64,000 nt of DNA from Spiroplasma floricola 23-6 (GTDB lineage: Bacteria; Bacillota_I; Bacilli_A; Mycoplasmatales; Mycoplasmataceae): NCBI RefSeq assembly GCF_002813555.1, contig NZ_CP025057.1, forward strand, positions 1,220,131-1,284,130, read 5' to 3'. Positions 30,152 to 46,668 of the stretch are shown piece by piece; position 1 is the stretch's first letter; each line of letters opens with the position of its first letter. A model generated the notes under the pieces. The model saw only the letters and a program-made list of their open reading frames with translations. It did no database searches and was not told the DNA's origin. A program made the translations under genes and the position numbers.

Positions 30152-31333
30152 TTATACATTGGGAAAAATATAAACTTTTTTTACATTATTTTCTCAATCT
30201 ATATTTAAAATTTCTGATAACTCTTTAAGATTATTTAATTTATCATTTTTCAAAATATAGATATTTTCATCTTTTTTCCCAGTACTATCTTTATAAATAA
30301 ATACAGTTTTTATTGATATAGAATCAAAGTAATACTTTGCATCACCTTTAAATTCTGATTTTAATTTGTTAAACTCTTCTTTTGTCATATCATATGAGAC
30401 TTTTAAGAATTTCCTATTTAATAATCTATTTGATAAGTCCTTTAATATTTCATCATTTTCATTCTTTAAACTTTTAAATATATCAAACATAGTATAGTCA
30501 TCTAAAAATATATACTTATCTAAAGGCATTGCTTTCTCTTCAAATACCTCTTTAAATAATTCAACTGTTTGAGAATTTTTAAATTTAAATCCATTTTTGT
30601 AAAGATCTTTAAATCTTTTAAATCACATTTTAAAAGTGCTATCAAAAGCAGTAGAAATTTTATGCTCATAAACTTGTTTAAACATATGATACCTACCTAA
30701 CAAAAAATTCTCTATTGCATTTAAAGATTTACTTGCAAAAACTATTTTATCATCTTGAATCTTTGCATTTCTAATAATTCAATCAATATCAGGTTTTGAA
30801 TAATTAACTCCAGCACCAATTGAATCTCTTTGAAGATAATCTAATCTATCTGCGTCAAGTTGACTAGATACTAATAAATTGACAACTTTATTTTTGTGTT
30901 TTCCTTCAATAACAGAAACTACTTCTTTTGGATCCACTCCATTATTTAACAAGACCTTATTTATTTGAGTGTCACCTTTTATCAAATCAACACTGTATTG
31001 TTCATGACTTATTGATGAAATGGTTTCAAATGTATGGGAAAAAGGTCCATGACCAATATCATGAAGTAATCCTGCTATTTTTAATACTCTTTTATCTTTA
31101 TCTAAGATATGTTTATTTATTTTTTCATTTTCAAGAAATTTACAAATAACATGATAAACACCAATACAATGTGAAAATCTTGTATGATTTGCACTTGGGA
31201 AAACAAATTGTCCTCCTCCAAGTTGGATTATTCTTCTTAATCTTTGAAATTCATCTGTATCAATTAATTCCAAAAATACCTTATCTTCTATGTAAATTTC
31301 TCCATGAACATTATCTCTTATGAATTTTTCCAT
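30152..31333 (-). CDS. HD-domain phosphohydrolase (YwfO/dGTPase-like)
   Basis: 393 residues. N-terminal HD domain with the metal motif FSHCIGVYHV, then IAGLLHDIGHGPFSHTFE and the later Asp in SSQLDADRLDYLQRDS. This is the arrangement of the YwfO-type dNTP triphosphohydrolases. The C-terminal 150 residues are less conserved and end VKKVYIFPNV. Several UGA Trp. Start at 31333 after GAGGTGAATT. It lies between gltX and rpoE on the same strand. A dNTP substrate is likely but unproven. Confidence 0.85.
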
Positions 31334-31343
31334 AATTCACCTC

Positions 31344-33246
<1,903 letters not shown>

Positions 33247-33270
33247 AATAACTCCTTATAACAAAATGAT

Positions 33271-33276
33271 TATAAA
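33271..33276 (-). promoter_or_regulatory. ispF-gltX -10 element
   Basis: TATAAT on the minus strand about 27 nt before the ispF start and directly after the ychF terminator. Confidence 0.55.
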
Positions 33277-33278
33277 AT

Positions 33279-33315
33279 AAAAAACGATTTATATCTAATT
33301 TAGTTAATAAATCGT
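33279..33315 (-). terminator. ychF terminator
   Basis: ACGATTTAT and ATAAATCGT form a 9-bp stem with a 14-nt loop after ychF, followed by TTTTTT on the minus strand. Confidence 0.7.
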
Positions 33316-33321
33316 AAAATT

Positions 33322-34419
33322 TTATTTATTAAATTTAAAAAAGCACACGTCTCCATCTTGAACAATATAGTTTTTTCCTTCAAGCTTAATTTTTCCACTA
33401 TTTTTAAGTGCTTGTTCATCACCAAGTTCAAATATATCTTCACATTTATAAACATCTGCTTTAATAAATCCTTTTTCAAAATCTGTGTGAATAATACCTG
33501 CACATTGAGGAGCAGTTGAACCTTCTTTGAACTGTCACCCTCTTGCTTCTTGTGGACCACAAGTGAAATAAGTTTTCAAATCAAGAGTTGAATAAGCTGC
33601 TCTAATTAATTGTTCCAACCCTGATGTTTCAATTCCTGCATCTTGTAAAAATACTTCTTTATCATTTTTATCAAGCTCGCTTAACTCTTCTTCAATTTTT
33701 GCAGATATTTTAACAACTTGTGAATTACAAGATTGTGCATATTGTCTAACAAGTTTTACATACTCATTATCTTCTCTAACTTCATCTTCTCCAACATTTG
33801 CTACATAAATGATTTTTTTTGTAGTTAATAGTTGAAAAGATTTAATAGCTATTTTCTCTTCTTCTTCAAACTCTAATTTATTTAATAATTTACCTTCTGA
33901 TAATTGATTTTCCAATTTCTTTAACAAGTTATATTCAAAAATAATATCTTTGTCTTTTGTTGATTTAAATTTTGGTTCAACTTTAGCAAGTCTTTTTTTA
34001 ACACTTGCTTCATCTGCTAAAATTAATTCCAACTCTATTATTTCAATATCTCTAATTGGATCAACACTACCTTCAACATGAGTTATTTCTTTTGAATCAA
34101 AACATCTTATAACTTCACAAATTGCATCAGTTTCTCTAATATTAGCTAAAAAAGCATTTCCCAGACCTTCACCTTTACTTGCACCAGCTATTAATCCTGC
34201 AATATCAACAAATTCAATAGTAGTATAAATAGTTTTTTTAGAATTAAATATAGTTGCTAATTTATCTAGTCTTCAATCAGGAACTTCTACAACTCCAACG
34301 TTAGGTTCTATTGTTGCAAAAGGATAATTTGCAGCTTCAACTTTTGAATTTGTAATTGCATTAAATAAAGTTGATTTTCCAACATTTGGTAAACCCACTA
34401 TTCCAACTTGTAATCCCAT
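33322..34419 (-). CDS. ychF: Obg-like ATPase YchF
   Basis: P-loop protein of the TRAFAC class that prefers ATP; ribosome-associated. 365 residues. It starts [20 protein letters not shown] (G1), with [19 protein letters not shown] (G3 and switch) and YVANVGEDE near the G4 position. The C-terminal TGS domain shows [13 protein letters not shown] and [19 protein letters not shown] tryptophans at VPDWRLD and ARGW. Translationally coupled to the DUF951 gene upstream (1 nt). Confidence 0.95.
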
Positions 34420-34420
34420 A

Positions 34421-34606
34421 TTAATTTTCACTTTCTATTTTTTTTATACTTTTAATAAGAGAATCTTTTGTAAATTCCAATATTAAATCTTTATTAATAT
34501 TAGATTGTAATTTATATATACTTCCAACTCTTATAACAATTCAAAAAACTGTTTTACTTGGGTGAGTTTTTTTTAAATAAATTTTATCTCCAATACTAAT
34601 CTTCAT
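34421..34606 (-). CDS. DUF951 family protein (YyzM-like), 61 aa
   Basis: [18 protein letters not shown] begins with the DUF951 pattern G-D-x-hydrophobic-x-LKK-x-HPS/C, followed by [16 protein letters not shown]. The usual zinc Cys residues of the family are absent here. Function unknown. It overlaps the end of parB by 11 nt and lies 1 nt before ychF. The parB-DUF951-ychF order is found in many Firmicutes, supporting the call. One UGA Trp. Confidence 0.75.
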
Positions 34607-35468
34607 CTGTTAATCCTAATAACTCTAATATTCTATTTAAATCATCATCACTTGAAAATCTAATTGTTAATTTTCCACTATCAATTGTAACTTTTGTTCC
34701 AAGTCTTCTCATTATTTTATTTTCAGTGTAAATGACTGCTGGATTTTTAGGAACATTTAATTTTTCAGTTTCATTTGAATTATTATTTTTAATTAATTGT
34801 TCAATTGCTCTTGCTGTTAAATCCTGTTCTAAAATTTTTTTAAAAATTGAGTCTAATAGTTGTTCATTATTAATAATTGAAAGTAATGGTTTGGCTTGAC
34901 CCATAGTAACTTTTCTTTGTAACATCGCATCTTGAACTTTTTGAGGTAAGTTTAAAAGTCTCATAATGTTTGCAACATGTGATCTTGATTTACCAACTCT
35001 TATTGCAATTTCTTCTTGTTTCAATTTTAAATTTGTTGATAATTTTTTATAAGCAACTGCTTCTTCTATATCAAGTAAGTCTACTCTTTGAATATTTTCA
35101 ATAATAGCAAACTCTTCCATTTGATCTGAACTAAGTTCTAAAATTATAGCAGGAATTTCTTTTAATCCCGCTATTTTTGCAGCTCTTGTTCTTCTTTCTC
35201 CTGCTACTATTTCATTTTGATTATTAATGATTATTGGTTGAATAATGCCATGAATTTTAATTGATTCTGCAAGTTCGTTTAATTCTTCTTCTTCAAAAGT
35301 TTTTCTTGGTTGAAATGGATTTGGCTTTAATAAATCAATACTAATCATAGTTTTGCTTTTATTAACTTTTTCTTTATCATTTTCAATACCACCAATTATG
35401 TCTGAAACTGATTCTCCAAAAATATCATCTAATCCTTTGAAATTATATTTTCCTTTAGTTTTGGCCAT
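34596..35468 (-). CDS. parB: Chromosome partition protein ParB
   Basis: CTP-dependent clamp that loads at parS; 290 residues. N-terminal domain with PNPFQPRK, then EIVAGERRTRAAKIAGL, the CTP-binding arginine motif. Helix-turn-helix at KQEEIAIRVGKSRSHVANI, followed by MGQAKPLL. The C-terminal dimerisation segment ends in an acidic helix. The start overlaps the end of parA by 14 nt. No parS site was recognised by eye in this window. Confidence 0.95.
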   Translation of the reverse strand: MAKTKGKYNFKGLDDIFGESVSDIIGGIENDKEKVNKSKTMISIDLLKPNPFQPRKTFEEEELNELAESIKIHGIIQPIIINNQNEIVAGERRTRAAKIAGLKEIPAIILELSSDQMEEFAIIENIQRVDLLDIEEAVAYKKLSTNLKLKQEEIAIRVGKSRSHVANIMRLLNLPQKVQDAMLQRKVTMGQAKPLLSIINNEQLLDSIFKKILEQDLTARAIEQLIKNNNSNETEKLNVPKNPAVIYTENKIMRRLGTKVTIDSGKLTIRFSSDDDLNRILELLGLTDED

Positions 35469-36228
35469 TTTCTTTTAGCACCTCTTTTACAAAATCAATA
35501 TAGGCAATTGCTCCTGCTCCATTTTTATCATATTCATAAATTGATTTACCTTCCATTGAAGATTCAGAAATCTTAATATTTCTTGGTATAACTGACTTAT
35601 AAACTTTTGGTCCAAAAGTTTTCATTATTTCTTCTAAAACATCATGAGCTAATCTTGTACGTGAGTCAAACATTGTCACTAAAACACCTTCAATTGTTAA
35701 ATTAGGATTTAATGTTTCTTTAACTTTTTTAATAGTTCTTAAAAGTTGTGCCACCCCATGCATTGCATAATGTTCTGCTTGAATAGGAATTAAAACTGTA
35801 TCAGAAATAGCTAAACCATTTCTATTTATTAATCCTAAACTTGGCGGACAGTCAATAATAATAAAATCATATAAGCTTGATATTTTTTCTATTTCATCTC
35901 TTAGAATATTTTGATTATTTGTTTTTTGTTCTAATAAAATTAAGTCAACAGCTGCAACGTCAATTGAACTTGGAGCTAAGTCTATATTTGGTTTAATATT
36001 TTTTATTATTACTTCTGAAAGTTGCTTTTGACCAGTAAATACATGATACATGCTTAAAGTATTACTATCTATCTCAAATCCAACACCAGTAGTTGCATTA
36101 AATTGAGGATCCATATCTATAAGTAGAACTTTTTTATTTGCTAAAGCAAGCCCGCAAGCTAAGTTTACTGATGTAGTTGTTTTACCAACCCCACCTTTTT
36201 GATTTGAAATTGAAATTACTTTTGTCAT
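35455..36228 (-). CDS. parA: Chromosome partition ATPase ParA
   Basis: Deviant Walker A ATPase of 257 residues: ISNQKGGVGKTTTSVN, LLIDMDPQFNAT and FIIIDCPPSLGL. No N-terminal DNA-binding extension, so the short Soj type. Works with ParB on nucleoid and origin segregation. TATAAT at 36250-36255, about 22 nt upstream of the start and just after the rsmG stop, gives a promoter. Location 28 kb from oriC is typical. Confidence 0.96.
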   Translation of the reverse strand: MTKVISISNQKGGVGKTTTSVNLACGLALANKKVLLIDMDPQFNATTGVGFEIDSNTLSMYHVFTGQKQLSEVIIKNIKPNIDLAPSSIDVAAVDLILLEQKTNNQNILRDEIEKISSLYDFIIIDCPPSLGLINRNGLAISDTVLIPIQAEHYAMHGVAQLLRTIKKVKETLNPNLTIEGVLVTMFDSRTRLAHDVLEEIMKTFGPKVYKSVIPRNIKISESSMEGKSIYEYDKNGAGAIAYIDFVKEVLKENGQN

Positions 36229-36249
36229 AAATTACCTCTCATAATGATT

Positions 36250-36255
36250 ATTATA
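36250..36255 (-). promoter_or_regulatory. parA-parB operon -10 element
   Basis: GGGTATAAT on the minus strand between the rsmG stop and the parA start, with a GAGAGG ribosome binding site downstream. Confidence 0.5.
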
Positions 36256-36268
36256 CCCTAAATCTATT

Positions 36269-36964
36269 CTATTTTCCCAGTGGTCTTTTTCTTATTTGAC
36301 TATAAAGTCTTGGGTATTCAATTGAAGTTGAACTATTTTTAATATAAAAAAGATTATTTCTTTCACCCAGTATATCATCTTCATAGTTTTGTTTTTTTTG
36401 TAAACTTAAACCAAGTTTAGTTTCTTGACCATTTAATTCATTTAATTCATTTGCAATGTTTTTTGATTTTAAACAGATAAATGTTCCTTTAATTTTAAGA
36501 GCTTGAACACCAACTTCTAGTAAAATATTTAAAGGTGCCATTGCTCTTGAAATTATTACATCAAATTTTTCTTTATTTTCTACTGAATATTCTTCTGCTC
36601 TAACTTTTAAAGTTCAAATATTTTTTAAATCTAATTCTTTGATTACAGTATTTAGGAAATTGATTTTTTTTCCATTAGATTCTAATAAATATATTTTTGA
36701 GTTTGGAAACATTATTTTTAAAACAACTCCTGGAAAACCAGCTCCTGTTCCAATATCTAATATTTCTAAACCATCTGGATTAAAAACTTTTGTAAATATT
36801 AACGAGTCATAAAAATGCTTATCAATAATTTCTTGATCTTGTGTTATTGCAGTCAAATTATGTATTTTATTTTGCTCTTGAAGAATATTTTTATACTTTA
36901 TTAAATCTTGTTTTTGTTTTTCTGTAAATACAATATTTAATTCCTCAAACTTATTTCAATTCAT
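36269..36964 (-). CDS. rsmG: 16S rRNA (guanine527-N7)-methyltransferase
   Basis: 231 residues. SAM-binding motif LEILDIGTGAGFPGVVLKI and the acidic post-motif LLESNGKKINFL are diagnostic of RsmG/GidB, as is FDVIISRAMAPL. The start is MNWNKFEELNIVFTEKQ at 36964, reading a UGA as the third codon; an ATG deeper inside would remove the N-terminal cap. It lies upstream of parA-parB, the common rsmG-parA-parB order near the origin. Confidence 0.94.
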
Positions 36965-36990
36965 AATAAATACCTCCAATTTAAAAAAAA

Positions 36991-37014
36991 ATAAAAAAGC
37001 TTATGCTTTTTTAT
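36991..37014 (-). terminator. Terminator of the prs-to-permease run
   Basis: ATAAAAAAGC and GCTTTTTTAT form a perfect 10-bp stem with loop TTAT at the stop of the last permease gene. Confidence 0.8.
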
Positions 37015-38597
37015 TTTACATTAATTTTTGTTTTATATTTTTCTATTTCTTTTTCTTTATTATATTTAAATCAATTTCTAGGTTGAATTCTTAAATAAAA
37101 ATCATTCTCATCAATATTTGATTTTGAAAGCAAACATTCATTGATGATTCAAACTATTTCAATTATTATAGAAAAGAATATTAAAAGAATTGGATCAATC
37201 ATTTTTTCTTTGTCTTTAAACTTATTAATAAAAAAATCATAATATATATAGCCCATAACAATTATTAATATTGTTGTAGTAATTATACCAATAACAAATC
37301 CACCTTTAATTTTATTTACTTCAACTTTATTTGTTCTTCTATTATGAAGAACTGCAATCATTAAAATTAAATATACAATGAAAGCAAACATTACTGTACT
37401 GTTAGAAGAATAATCTGCAACAAGAAAATAATTTATTTCATGTGTTCCATTTGGATCAGATGCAAAACCAATTGATATAGAGATAATTAAAAATAAAGTA
37501 TAGATAGAAAGAGTTATTGCCATTCCTATGTAACCTGCTTTGATATAACTGATTTTTTCACTTCTAGATTTAGTATAAATGAATCCTTCTTCCACAGCTG
37601 ATTGAACTGTTTTTGGAATAAGTGTAGTATAACCATTTACAGTTGTTACTAAAGTACAAGCTATTATTATTTTAAAAATAAGTGCAGCTCAAGGAGATTT
37701 TATAAATAAATTATCAAAGAAATTAAATACATTACCATCTTCTGCTCCCAAAAATATAGCTACAGTAATAATTGTATAAAATAATGTAACTGCAATTATT
37801 GCTGAAAGCATTGCTGGGGGAACAACTTCTTTATGTTCACAATCTTTTTGCAATGTAGCTGCATATATAAATCCATCAAATGCAAATAATATAGGAACAA
37901 TAGTTGCAAAAAAAGGACTGATTCCAAAACTATTAATAGTTGAATGCTCTGGATTAAATGAATTATTTGCAGAAGGATTAAGTATGAATAATGTAAAACC
38001 ACCAATAACTACAGAAATTAAAGGAATGAATTTAACTATTGTAAATATACTTTGAATTATTCTACTTGGTTTATGTGTATAAATATTCATTAACGAGAAA
38101 CTAACTAAAAGTAGTGTTGATAAAATTAATTTAATTATCATAAGTTCTACTCGTCCTATTTTTTCAACTAAGAAAATACCTGTTGTTGAATGATAAAAAA
38201 TATCGATTCCATTAAAAAGAGTATTTATTGTAAAAAGAGCACCTAGCCCAGCTAAAATTGGAAGATACATGCATATATATAAAATAGAACACATAGATGC
38301 TGTTTTTCTATTTATAAATGTATTTGCTCAACTTTGTGCAGTTGAATGTCCTAACTTAGTTTTTGAAGAAGCTGCTTCAATGAAAGTAAGCATAATTAAT
38401 GAACACAGCACACCTATAAATATTCAAACGCAAAGAGCTAGATATGGATTATTGCCAGCTTGTGACAAAACTCCGTTTTCACCAGCATTTTTTAAGTAAA
38501 TCCCACTACCAACAACAATACCAAAAACCATTGAAAAAATAGTGAAAAACTCAAATGCTTTATTTTTTCTTTTATTTGATTTATTTACCTTTATCAT
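37011..38597 (-). CDS. APC superfamily amino acid permease 1
   Basis: 528 residues, about 12-14 membrane segments. N-terminal signature FSMVFGIVVGSGIYLKNAG (helix 1 unwound region), then a long hydrophilic-poor core with FAFDGFIYAATLQKDCEHKE, the conserved APC helix 6-7 region. The C-terminus is a charged cytoplasmic tail. UGA is read as Trp at several places. It overlaps the end of its paralog (permease 2) by 17 nt, so the pair is translationally coupled. Substrate not determinable. Confidence 0.88.
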
Positions 38598-40128
38598 TTT
38601 TAAGTTCCTTTCTATTTTTAAAATCTTCTAAACATTTTTGTCTGTCGTACTTAAATCAATTTTTAGGATTTATTCTAAAATAAAAATCATTTTCTTCAAT
38701 ATTATTTTTTGAAATAATAACTTCATTAATAATTCAAGCTATAGCAAGAATTATTACAAAAACTAATCACATTAAAGGAGCAACTAAATCATCTCCTTTA
38801 ATAATTGGATTTAAAATATTGAAATAATGAATAAGAGCAAGCATAAGTATTAACATTGAACAAGAAAATACACCCGCAAAATAAGCACCTCTAATTTTTC
38901 GAATTTCAACTCTTTTTGTTTTTCTATTTCTTAGCATTTGTATTAAAATTGGTAAATTTAATAAATAAACTATTATTATTGTTGAATCAGATGATAAATA
39001 AGCTGTAAATAAGTAATCATTTTCTAAAAGTAAGCCAGAAGCAACAAAACTAATAAAAAATACTGAAACTATTGCCATTGCAATTCAACTAGATTTTACT
39101 TTTGATAATTCTGCTCCGTTTTTTGAATGAATAAATTTCTCTTCAATTGAAGCTCTTATAACTAATGGGTAAATTACACTATATGCATTAACCATTGTAA
39201 GTAACGTTATTGTTATTATTAAATTAAACGCAAAGTGAGCTCTAGGATCTACTTTTTCAAAAATATTTAATATGTTTCCATCACTTGCTCCCATAAAAAT
39301 TGCAATAGTAATAACTATATAAAATACTGACACTGCAACTATTCCTGTCATCATTGCAGGAGCAACAACCTCTTTATGTTCACAATCTTTTTGTATTGCA
39401 GCTGAATCTAAAAATCCATCAAAAGCAAACATTATTGGAACCATGGTCATAAATATATTACTAAATTTAAAAGGCTTTACATTTTCAGGACTAAATGAAC
39501 TTTCATTGCCCATTGCAAAGAAAGTAATTCCTGCTATAAGAACAGTTAGTAAAGGTATAAACTTTAGAAATGACAATACTGTTTGTAGTATCTTTCCTGG
39601 TTTTGAACTGTAAGTATTCATAATTTGAAATAAGAACAATACAATTGCAGATACAAGTATTTCAATAGTAACTCTAAGCTCATAAGACATTAATTGAGCT
39701 TGAGAATCTCCAGTTGAAAATTTATGAATAATATCTAAAGATTGAAAAAAGCTACTAGTTGTGAACAGAGCTCCTATTATTATTAATACAGGTAAGTAAA
39801 TTAATGCATAAAGAATTGTAACAAGAGAGCCATATCTTCTTCCAACAAATCTTCCTGCTCATGCAGTTAGTGTATTGTGTTCACCTTTTTTTGTTGAGCT
39901 TGATATTTCAATAAAAGTCAACATCATCATACAACAAAAAACTGCAATTAAAGTTCAAATAGATATAGCAAGATATGGATTATCTCCTGCTTTTGCCAAA
40001 ACTCCATTATCACCTGCATTTTTTAAATAAATTCCACTACCAACAACAATACCAAAAGTCATTGAAAATACAGAAAGAAACTCAAATATTTTATTTTTAG
40101 TTTTATTCTTTTTATTTACCTTTATCAT
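38581..40128 (-). CDS. APC superfamily amino acid permease 2
   Basis: 515 residues, paralog of permease 1 with the same layout: MIKVNKKNKTKNKIFEFL, then FSMTFGIVVGSGIYLKNAGD, and FAFDGFLDSAAIQKDCEHKE in the centre. Closest differences are in the periplasmic-side loops and the tail. Tandem duplication after divergence of substrate preference is likely. Follows mnmG by 4 nt on the minus strand, so it belongs to the same long transcript. Confidence 0.88.
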
Positions 40129-40132
40129 ATTT

Positions 40133-42004
40133 TTATACCCCGTTATATTTTTTCTTTAAGTGAAATAAAAGCATTTGAATATCTGCAGGATTTACTCCAG
40201 TTATTCTTGATGCTTGACCTATTGAATTTGGTCTAACTCTCTCAAGTTTTTGTCTTGCTTCAACAGCAATATTTTCAACTTTTGAATAATCTATATCTTT
40301 AGGTATTTGTTTATTTTCTAGTTTAATAAATTTATCAATTGTTTCATTTTCTTTTTTAATATAACCTTCAAATCTAATTAAAATTAGCAGTGTTTGAAGT
40401 TGTTGTTTTGATAGAGTATTTAATTCTTTAATGTACTTTTTAAAAATATTAATATCCACTTTAGGTTGTTTCAAAATTTCAAAAGCACTAAATCCTTGAT
40501 TAAGATTTGCTTGATCTTTTTCTTTTAATTCTATGGCCAATTCACTTTTAGGACTGAACCTAATTTCTTTTAATAATTCTATTTGCTCATAAATTTCTTT
40601 TTCAAATTTTTGATGTTCATTTCATTCTTCTTCAGTTATTAGTCCAATTTCATAACCATATTTTTTTAATCTAATTTCTGAATTATCATTTCTTAAAGTT
40701 AATCTATTCTCTGCTCTACTGGTAAGAAGTCTATAAGGTTCAATTACACCTTTATTAATTAGATCATCAATCATAACTCCAATATATGACTCATTTCTTT
40801 TTAAAATTAATGGGTCTTTATTATCAATTTTTCTTACAGCATTTATTCCAGCAATTAATCCCTGGCCTGCAGCCTCTTCATAACCACTTGTTCCATTAAT
40901 TTGACCAGCTAAAAATAGGTTTTCAACTAATTTTAATTCTAATGATAATTTTAATTGTTGAGGATCAACACAATCATATTCAATTGCATATGCTCACTTA
41001 TCAACTATAACATTTTCAAAACCTGGTAAACTTCTTAACATTTTATCTTGAATTTCAATAGGCATTGAAGTTGAAAAACCTTGTACATAAAATGTATCAA
41101 GTGATTTTGATTCTGGTTCTAAAAATATTTGATGAGTTTCTTTTGTATTGAATCTCACAATTTTATCTTCAAAACTTGGACAATATCTTGGTCCTATAGA
41201 TTCAATTTCTCCTGAATACATTGCAGATTTGTATAAGTTATCTTCGATTATTTTTTTTGTATCAGAAGTTGAATGAATTAAATAGCAAACTTCTTGATCT
41301 TCAAAAGGTACAAATTTTTTTGTAGAGAAAGAAAACGCTAGATTTTCATTTGTTCCTGGTTCAATAATTGCTTTTGATAAATCAATTGAGCTTTTTTTAA
41401 CTCTTGGTGGTGTTCCAGTTTTAAATCTAAAAGTTTTTAAACCAAGTTTAACCAAAGTCTGACTTAAAGATTTTGTAGTAATTTCATCATTTGGTCCACT
41501 TTCATATTTTTCTTCACCTCTATAAATTAAAGATGACAAATATGTGCCTGTTGTTAAAACAACAGATTGACAAAATATTTCATTTCCATCCTCTAATAAA
41601 ACAGATTTAACTTTATTTGTTGAATCCAAAGTTATATCCTTAACTATTCCTATATATAGTTCTAGATTTTTTTGATTCTCTACAACTTTTTGCATATATT
41701 TTGAATATTCAATTTTATCAGATTGAGCTCTTAAAGCTCAAATACCTGGTCCTCTTGATGAATTTAATAGTTTCATTTGCAAGGCAGTAGCATCTGCTGC
41801 TTTTCCCATTTCTCCACCTAATGAATCTATTTCTCTAACCACAATTCCTTTCGCAGGACCTCCAATTGATGGATTGCAAGGCATTGTTGCTATTTTATCT
41901 CTATATAAATTTACTAGAATTGTTTTTTTTCCTAGTCTTGCAGCTGCAAGTGCAGCTTCTACTCCAGCATGCCCTGCACCAACTACAACTATATCAGCTT
42001 GCAT
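40133..42004 (-). CDS. mnmG: tRNA uridine-5-carboxymethylaminomethyl modification enzyme MnmG
   Basis: FAD-dependent partner of MnmE in modification of wobble U34; 623 residues. FAD-binding [32 protein letters not shown] and SSRGPGIWALRAQ are family signatures, with LTTGTYLSS and [10 protein letters not shown] further on. Several UGA Trp. The start at 42004 (MQADIVVVG) has GGAGG 7 nt upstream; the ATG at 42010 is too close. Its partner mnmE is at 60082-61434. Confidence 0.96.
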
Positions 42005-42026
42005 ATGCATGCCTCCATTCTAAAAA

Positions 42027-44056
<2,030 letters not shown>

Positions 44057-44058
44057 GA

Positions 44059-45354
44059 TTATTTCATCACCCTTCTAAAAATTTTTTCTACATTTCTTTT
44101 GAAAAAATTAATATCAAAAAGATCATTTAATTCTTTTTCCTCTGAAATAAAATTTTTAATTCCATTTTTAAGTAAAATTTCTTTGAAATCTTTTTTTGTT
44201 TTTTGACATTCCAAAGTACATTTTTGAATGAAATCATAAACTTCTTCTCTTGAAAAATTATATTTCATTAAAATATACGTAAGTATTCTTTGACTATAAA
44301 ATATCCCTTTTTGTTCATTAATATGTAACTCGATTTTATCTTTATTTATTACCAAATCATTTATTGTTGAAGTCATTCTTTTTGATACATAAGTAATTAT
44401 ATTATAAATATCTGGAAAAACCAGTCTTTCATTGGAACTATGAGATATATCTCTTTCATGTCATAAAACATTATTTTCAAAAGCTATATTTACAAAAGAT
44501 CTTGCATATCTAGATAAACCACAAATATTTTCAGAACTTATTGGGTTTTTTTTATGAGGCATTGAACTTGAACCTTTTTGTTTATCTCCAAAACCTTCAC
44601 ATATTTCTTGTACTTCACTTCTTTGAAAATGTCTTATTTCTGTAGCTATTTTTTCCAAAGTTGATGCAATATTTGCTATTACAGATATTAAAAAAGCGTG
44701 TCTATCTCTTTGAGTAACTTGAGTAGAAATATTGTCTAAATTTAAATCCATTGCATTTGCAACATATTCTTCAATTTCAATTTCTAAATTTGCATAATTA
44801 CCCATTGATCCAGATACTTTAGCAACTTCTATTTGCTTTCTTGCTAAATTTAATCTCTCAATTTGTCTATTTATTTCATCAAATCATAGTAAAAATTTTA
44901 ACCCAAGTGATGTAGGCTCTCCATACATCCCATGTGTTCTTCCCATTATAATTATTTCTTTTGTTTCTTGTGCTTTTTGCTTAATAGCTTCACTTAATTT
45001 AATTAGTACATTTTCTAAGATTTTATTTGATTCTTGAATCATTTTATTTTGAGCTGTATCAACAATATCTGTTGAAGTTAACCCAAGATGAATTCATTTT
45101 TTTTCTGATCCAAGATTTTCAGAAATCATTCTAGTGAATGCTACAACGTCATGTTTTGTTTCTTGTTCAATTTCAAGCATTCTTTTAAAATCTACTTTTG
45201 CTTTACTATTGATTTTATCTGCTTCTTGTTTTGGAATAACTCCCAACTCAACTCAAGCATTAACAACTTGCTTTTCAACTTCTAATCAAATATTTAATTT
45301 ATTAGTATCTGATCAAATTTCTTCTATTTCTTTAATTGCATAACGTTCTATCAT
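44059..45354 (-). CDS. purB: Adenylosuccinate lyase
   Basis: Cleaves adenylosuccinate to AMP and fumarate; 431 residues. [16 protein letters not shown] and the flexible catalytic loop [18 protein letters not shown] (fumarase superfamily signature) are present. UGA Trp read at several sites including the start region ([12 protein letters not shown]). The start is [12 protein letters not shown] at 45354 with GGAGG upstream. It follows purA by 15 nt; together they make AMP from IMP. Confidence 0.96.
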
Positions 45355-45369
45355 TTTTATTAACCTCCA

Positions 45370-46659
45370 CTAAAAGATATTTTCAAGTATTATTGTTTGT
45401 TTTCTATCTGGTCCTACTGAAAAACCAACAACATTTACTTCACATATTTTTTCAATCATTTTTAAATATTTTTTTGCAGCGTCAGGTAATTGATCAAATG
45501 AAGTTACTTTTGTAATATCTTCCTTTCATCCTGGATTTTTCATATAAATTGGTTTACATTTTTCATATTTTTGATTTGTGCTTGGAACAATATCAATTTC
45601 ACGCCCATCAATTTCATATTTAACACAAATGTTAATTTCTTCAACACCTGAAAGAACATCAAGTAATGTTATAAAAATTGAATCTATTCCTGATGTTCTA
45701 ATTGCGTGTTTTAAAGCAACTGCATCTAACCATCCAACTCTTCGTGGTCTTTTTGTGTTTGAACCATATTCATTACCACGTTCTCTAATTCCATCTCCGA
45801 TTGTATCTTTCATTTCTGTTGGAAAGGCACCTGCACCTACTCTTGTTGAATAAGCCTTAACAACTCCCATTGTTGAATCAATTAATTTATGACTAATTCC
45901 ACTTCCTATTGAAGCGTTATTTGCTGAAGTATTTGAACTTGTAACATATGGATATGTTCCATGATCAATATCAAGCAAAGCACCTTGTGCTCCTTCAAAT
46001 AAAACTTTTTTGCCTTCTTTAATAGCTGATTCAATGAAAACTTCAGTATTAGTTATCTTATCTTTAATTTCATTGTATGCTGAGATCAAATCATTATAAG
46101 TTTTTTCAAAATCTAATGGCTCTACATTAAACATATTTTTCAAAAACTTCATTTGATAATCAAAAACTGTTTTAAATCTCTCTTTAAAGTTTTCATCTCC
46201 CAATTCACCAAGTCTAATTCCTAATCTAGAAGCTTTGTCTTGATATGCTGGTCCAATTCCTCTTTTTGTTGTTCCAATCTTATTTTCTCCACGAGATTCT
46301 TCTTGTGCTTCATCAATCTTTATATGATAAGGTAAAATTAATTGAACTCTATCTGAAATTAATAAATTCCCATGTTCAATTCCACTTTTTTTAATAATTT
46401 CAAATTCTTTTACTAAGTTTATTAAATTTACTACACAACCATTTGCAATAATATTTGTAACTCTTTTATTAAAAATTCCTGAAGGAACTATTGTAACTTT
46501 ATGTTTTTGTCCATTAAAGTTTATTACATGACCTGCATTATCTCCACCAGCAAATCTAACAACTATATCTGCTATTTGAGCAAAATAGTCTGTCATTTTT
46601 CCTTTTCCTTCATCTCCTCATTGAGATCCAACAACAACTAATGAATTATATTTTTTCAT
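45370..46659 (-). CDS. purA: Adenylosuccinate synthetase
   Basis: GTP-dependent first step from IMP to AMP; 429 residues. The N-terminus [20 protein letters not shown] has the P-loop GDEGKGK, and the [17 protein letters not shown] segment follows. [41 protein letters not shown] and [16 protein letters not shown] are further signatures. The start at 46659 uses AAGGAG. Salvaged hypoxanthine would feed this and purB. Confidence 0.97.
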
Positions 46660-46668
46660 TTTTTCTCC

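Noticed and set aside
34000..37000. parS sites near parA-parB
   Set aside because: I looked for the near-palindrome TGTTTCACGTGAAACA by eye and saw no match in the window; a motif scan of the full genome is needed.
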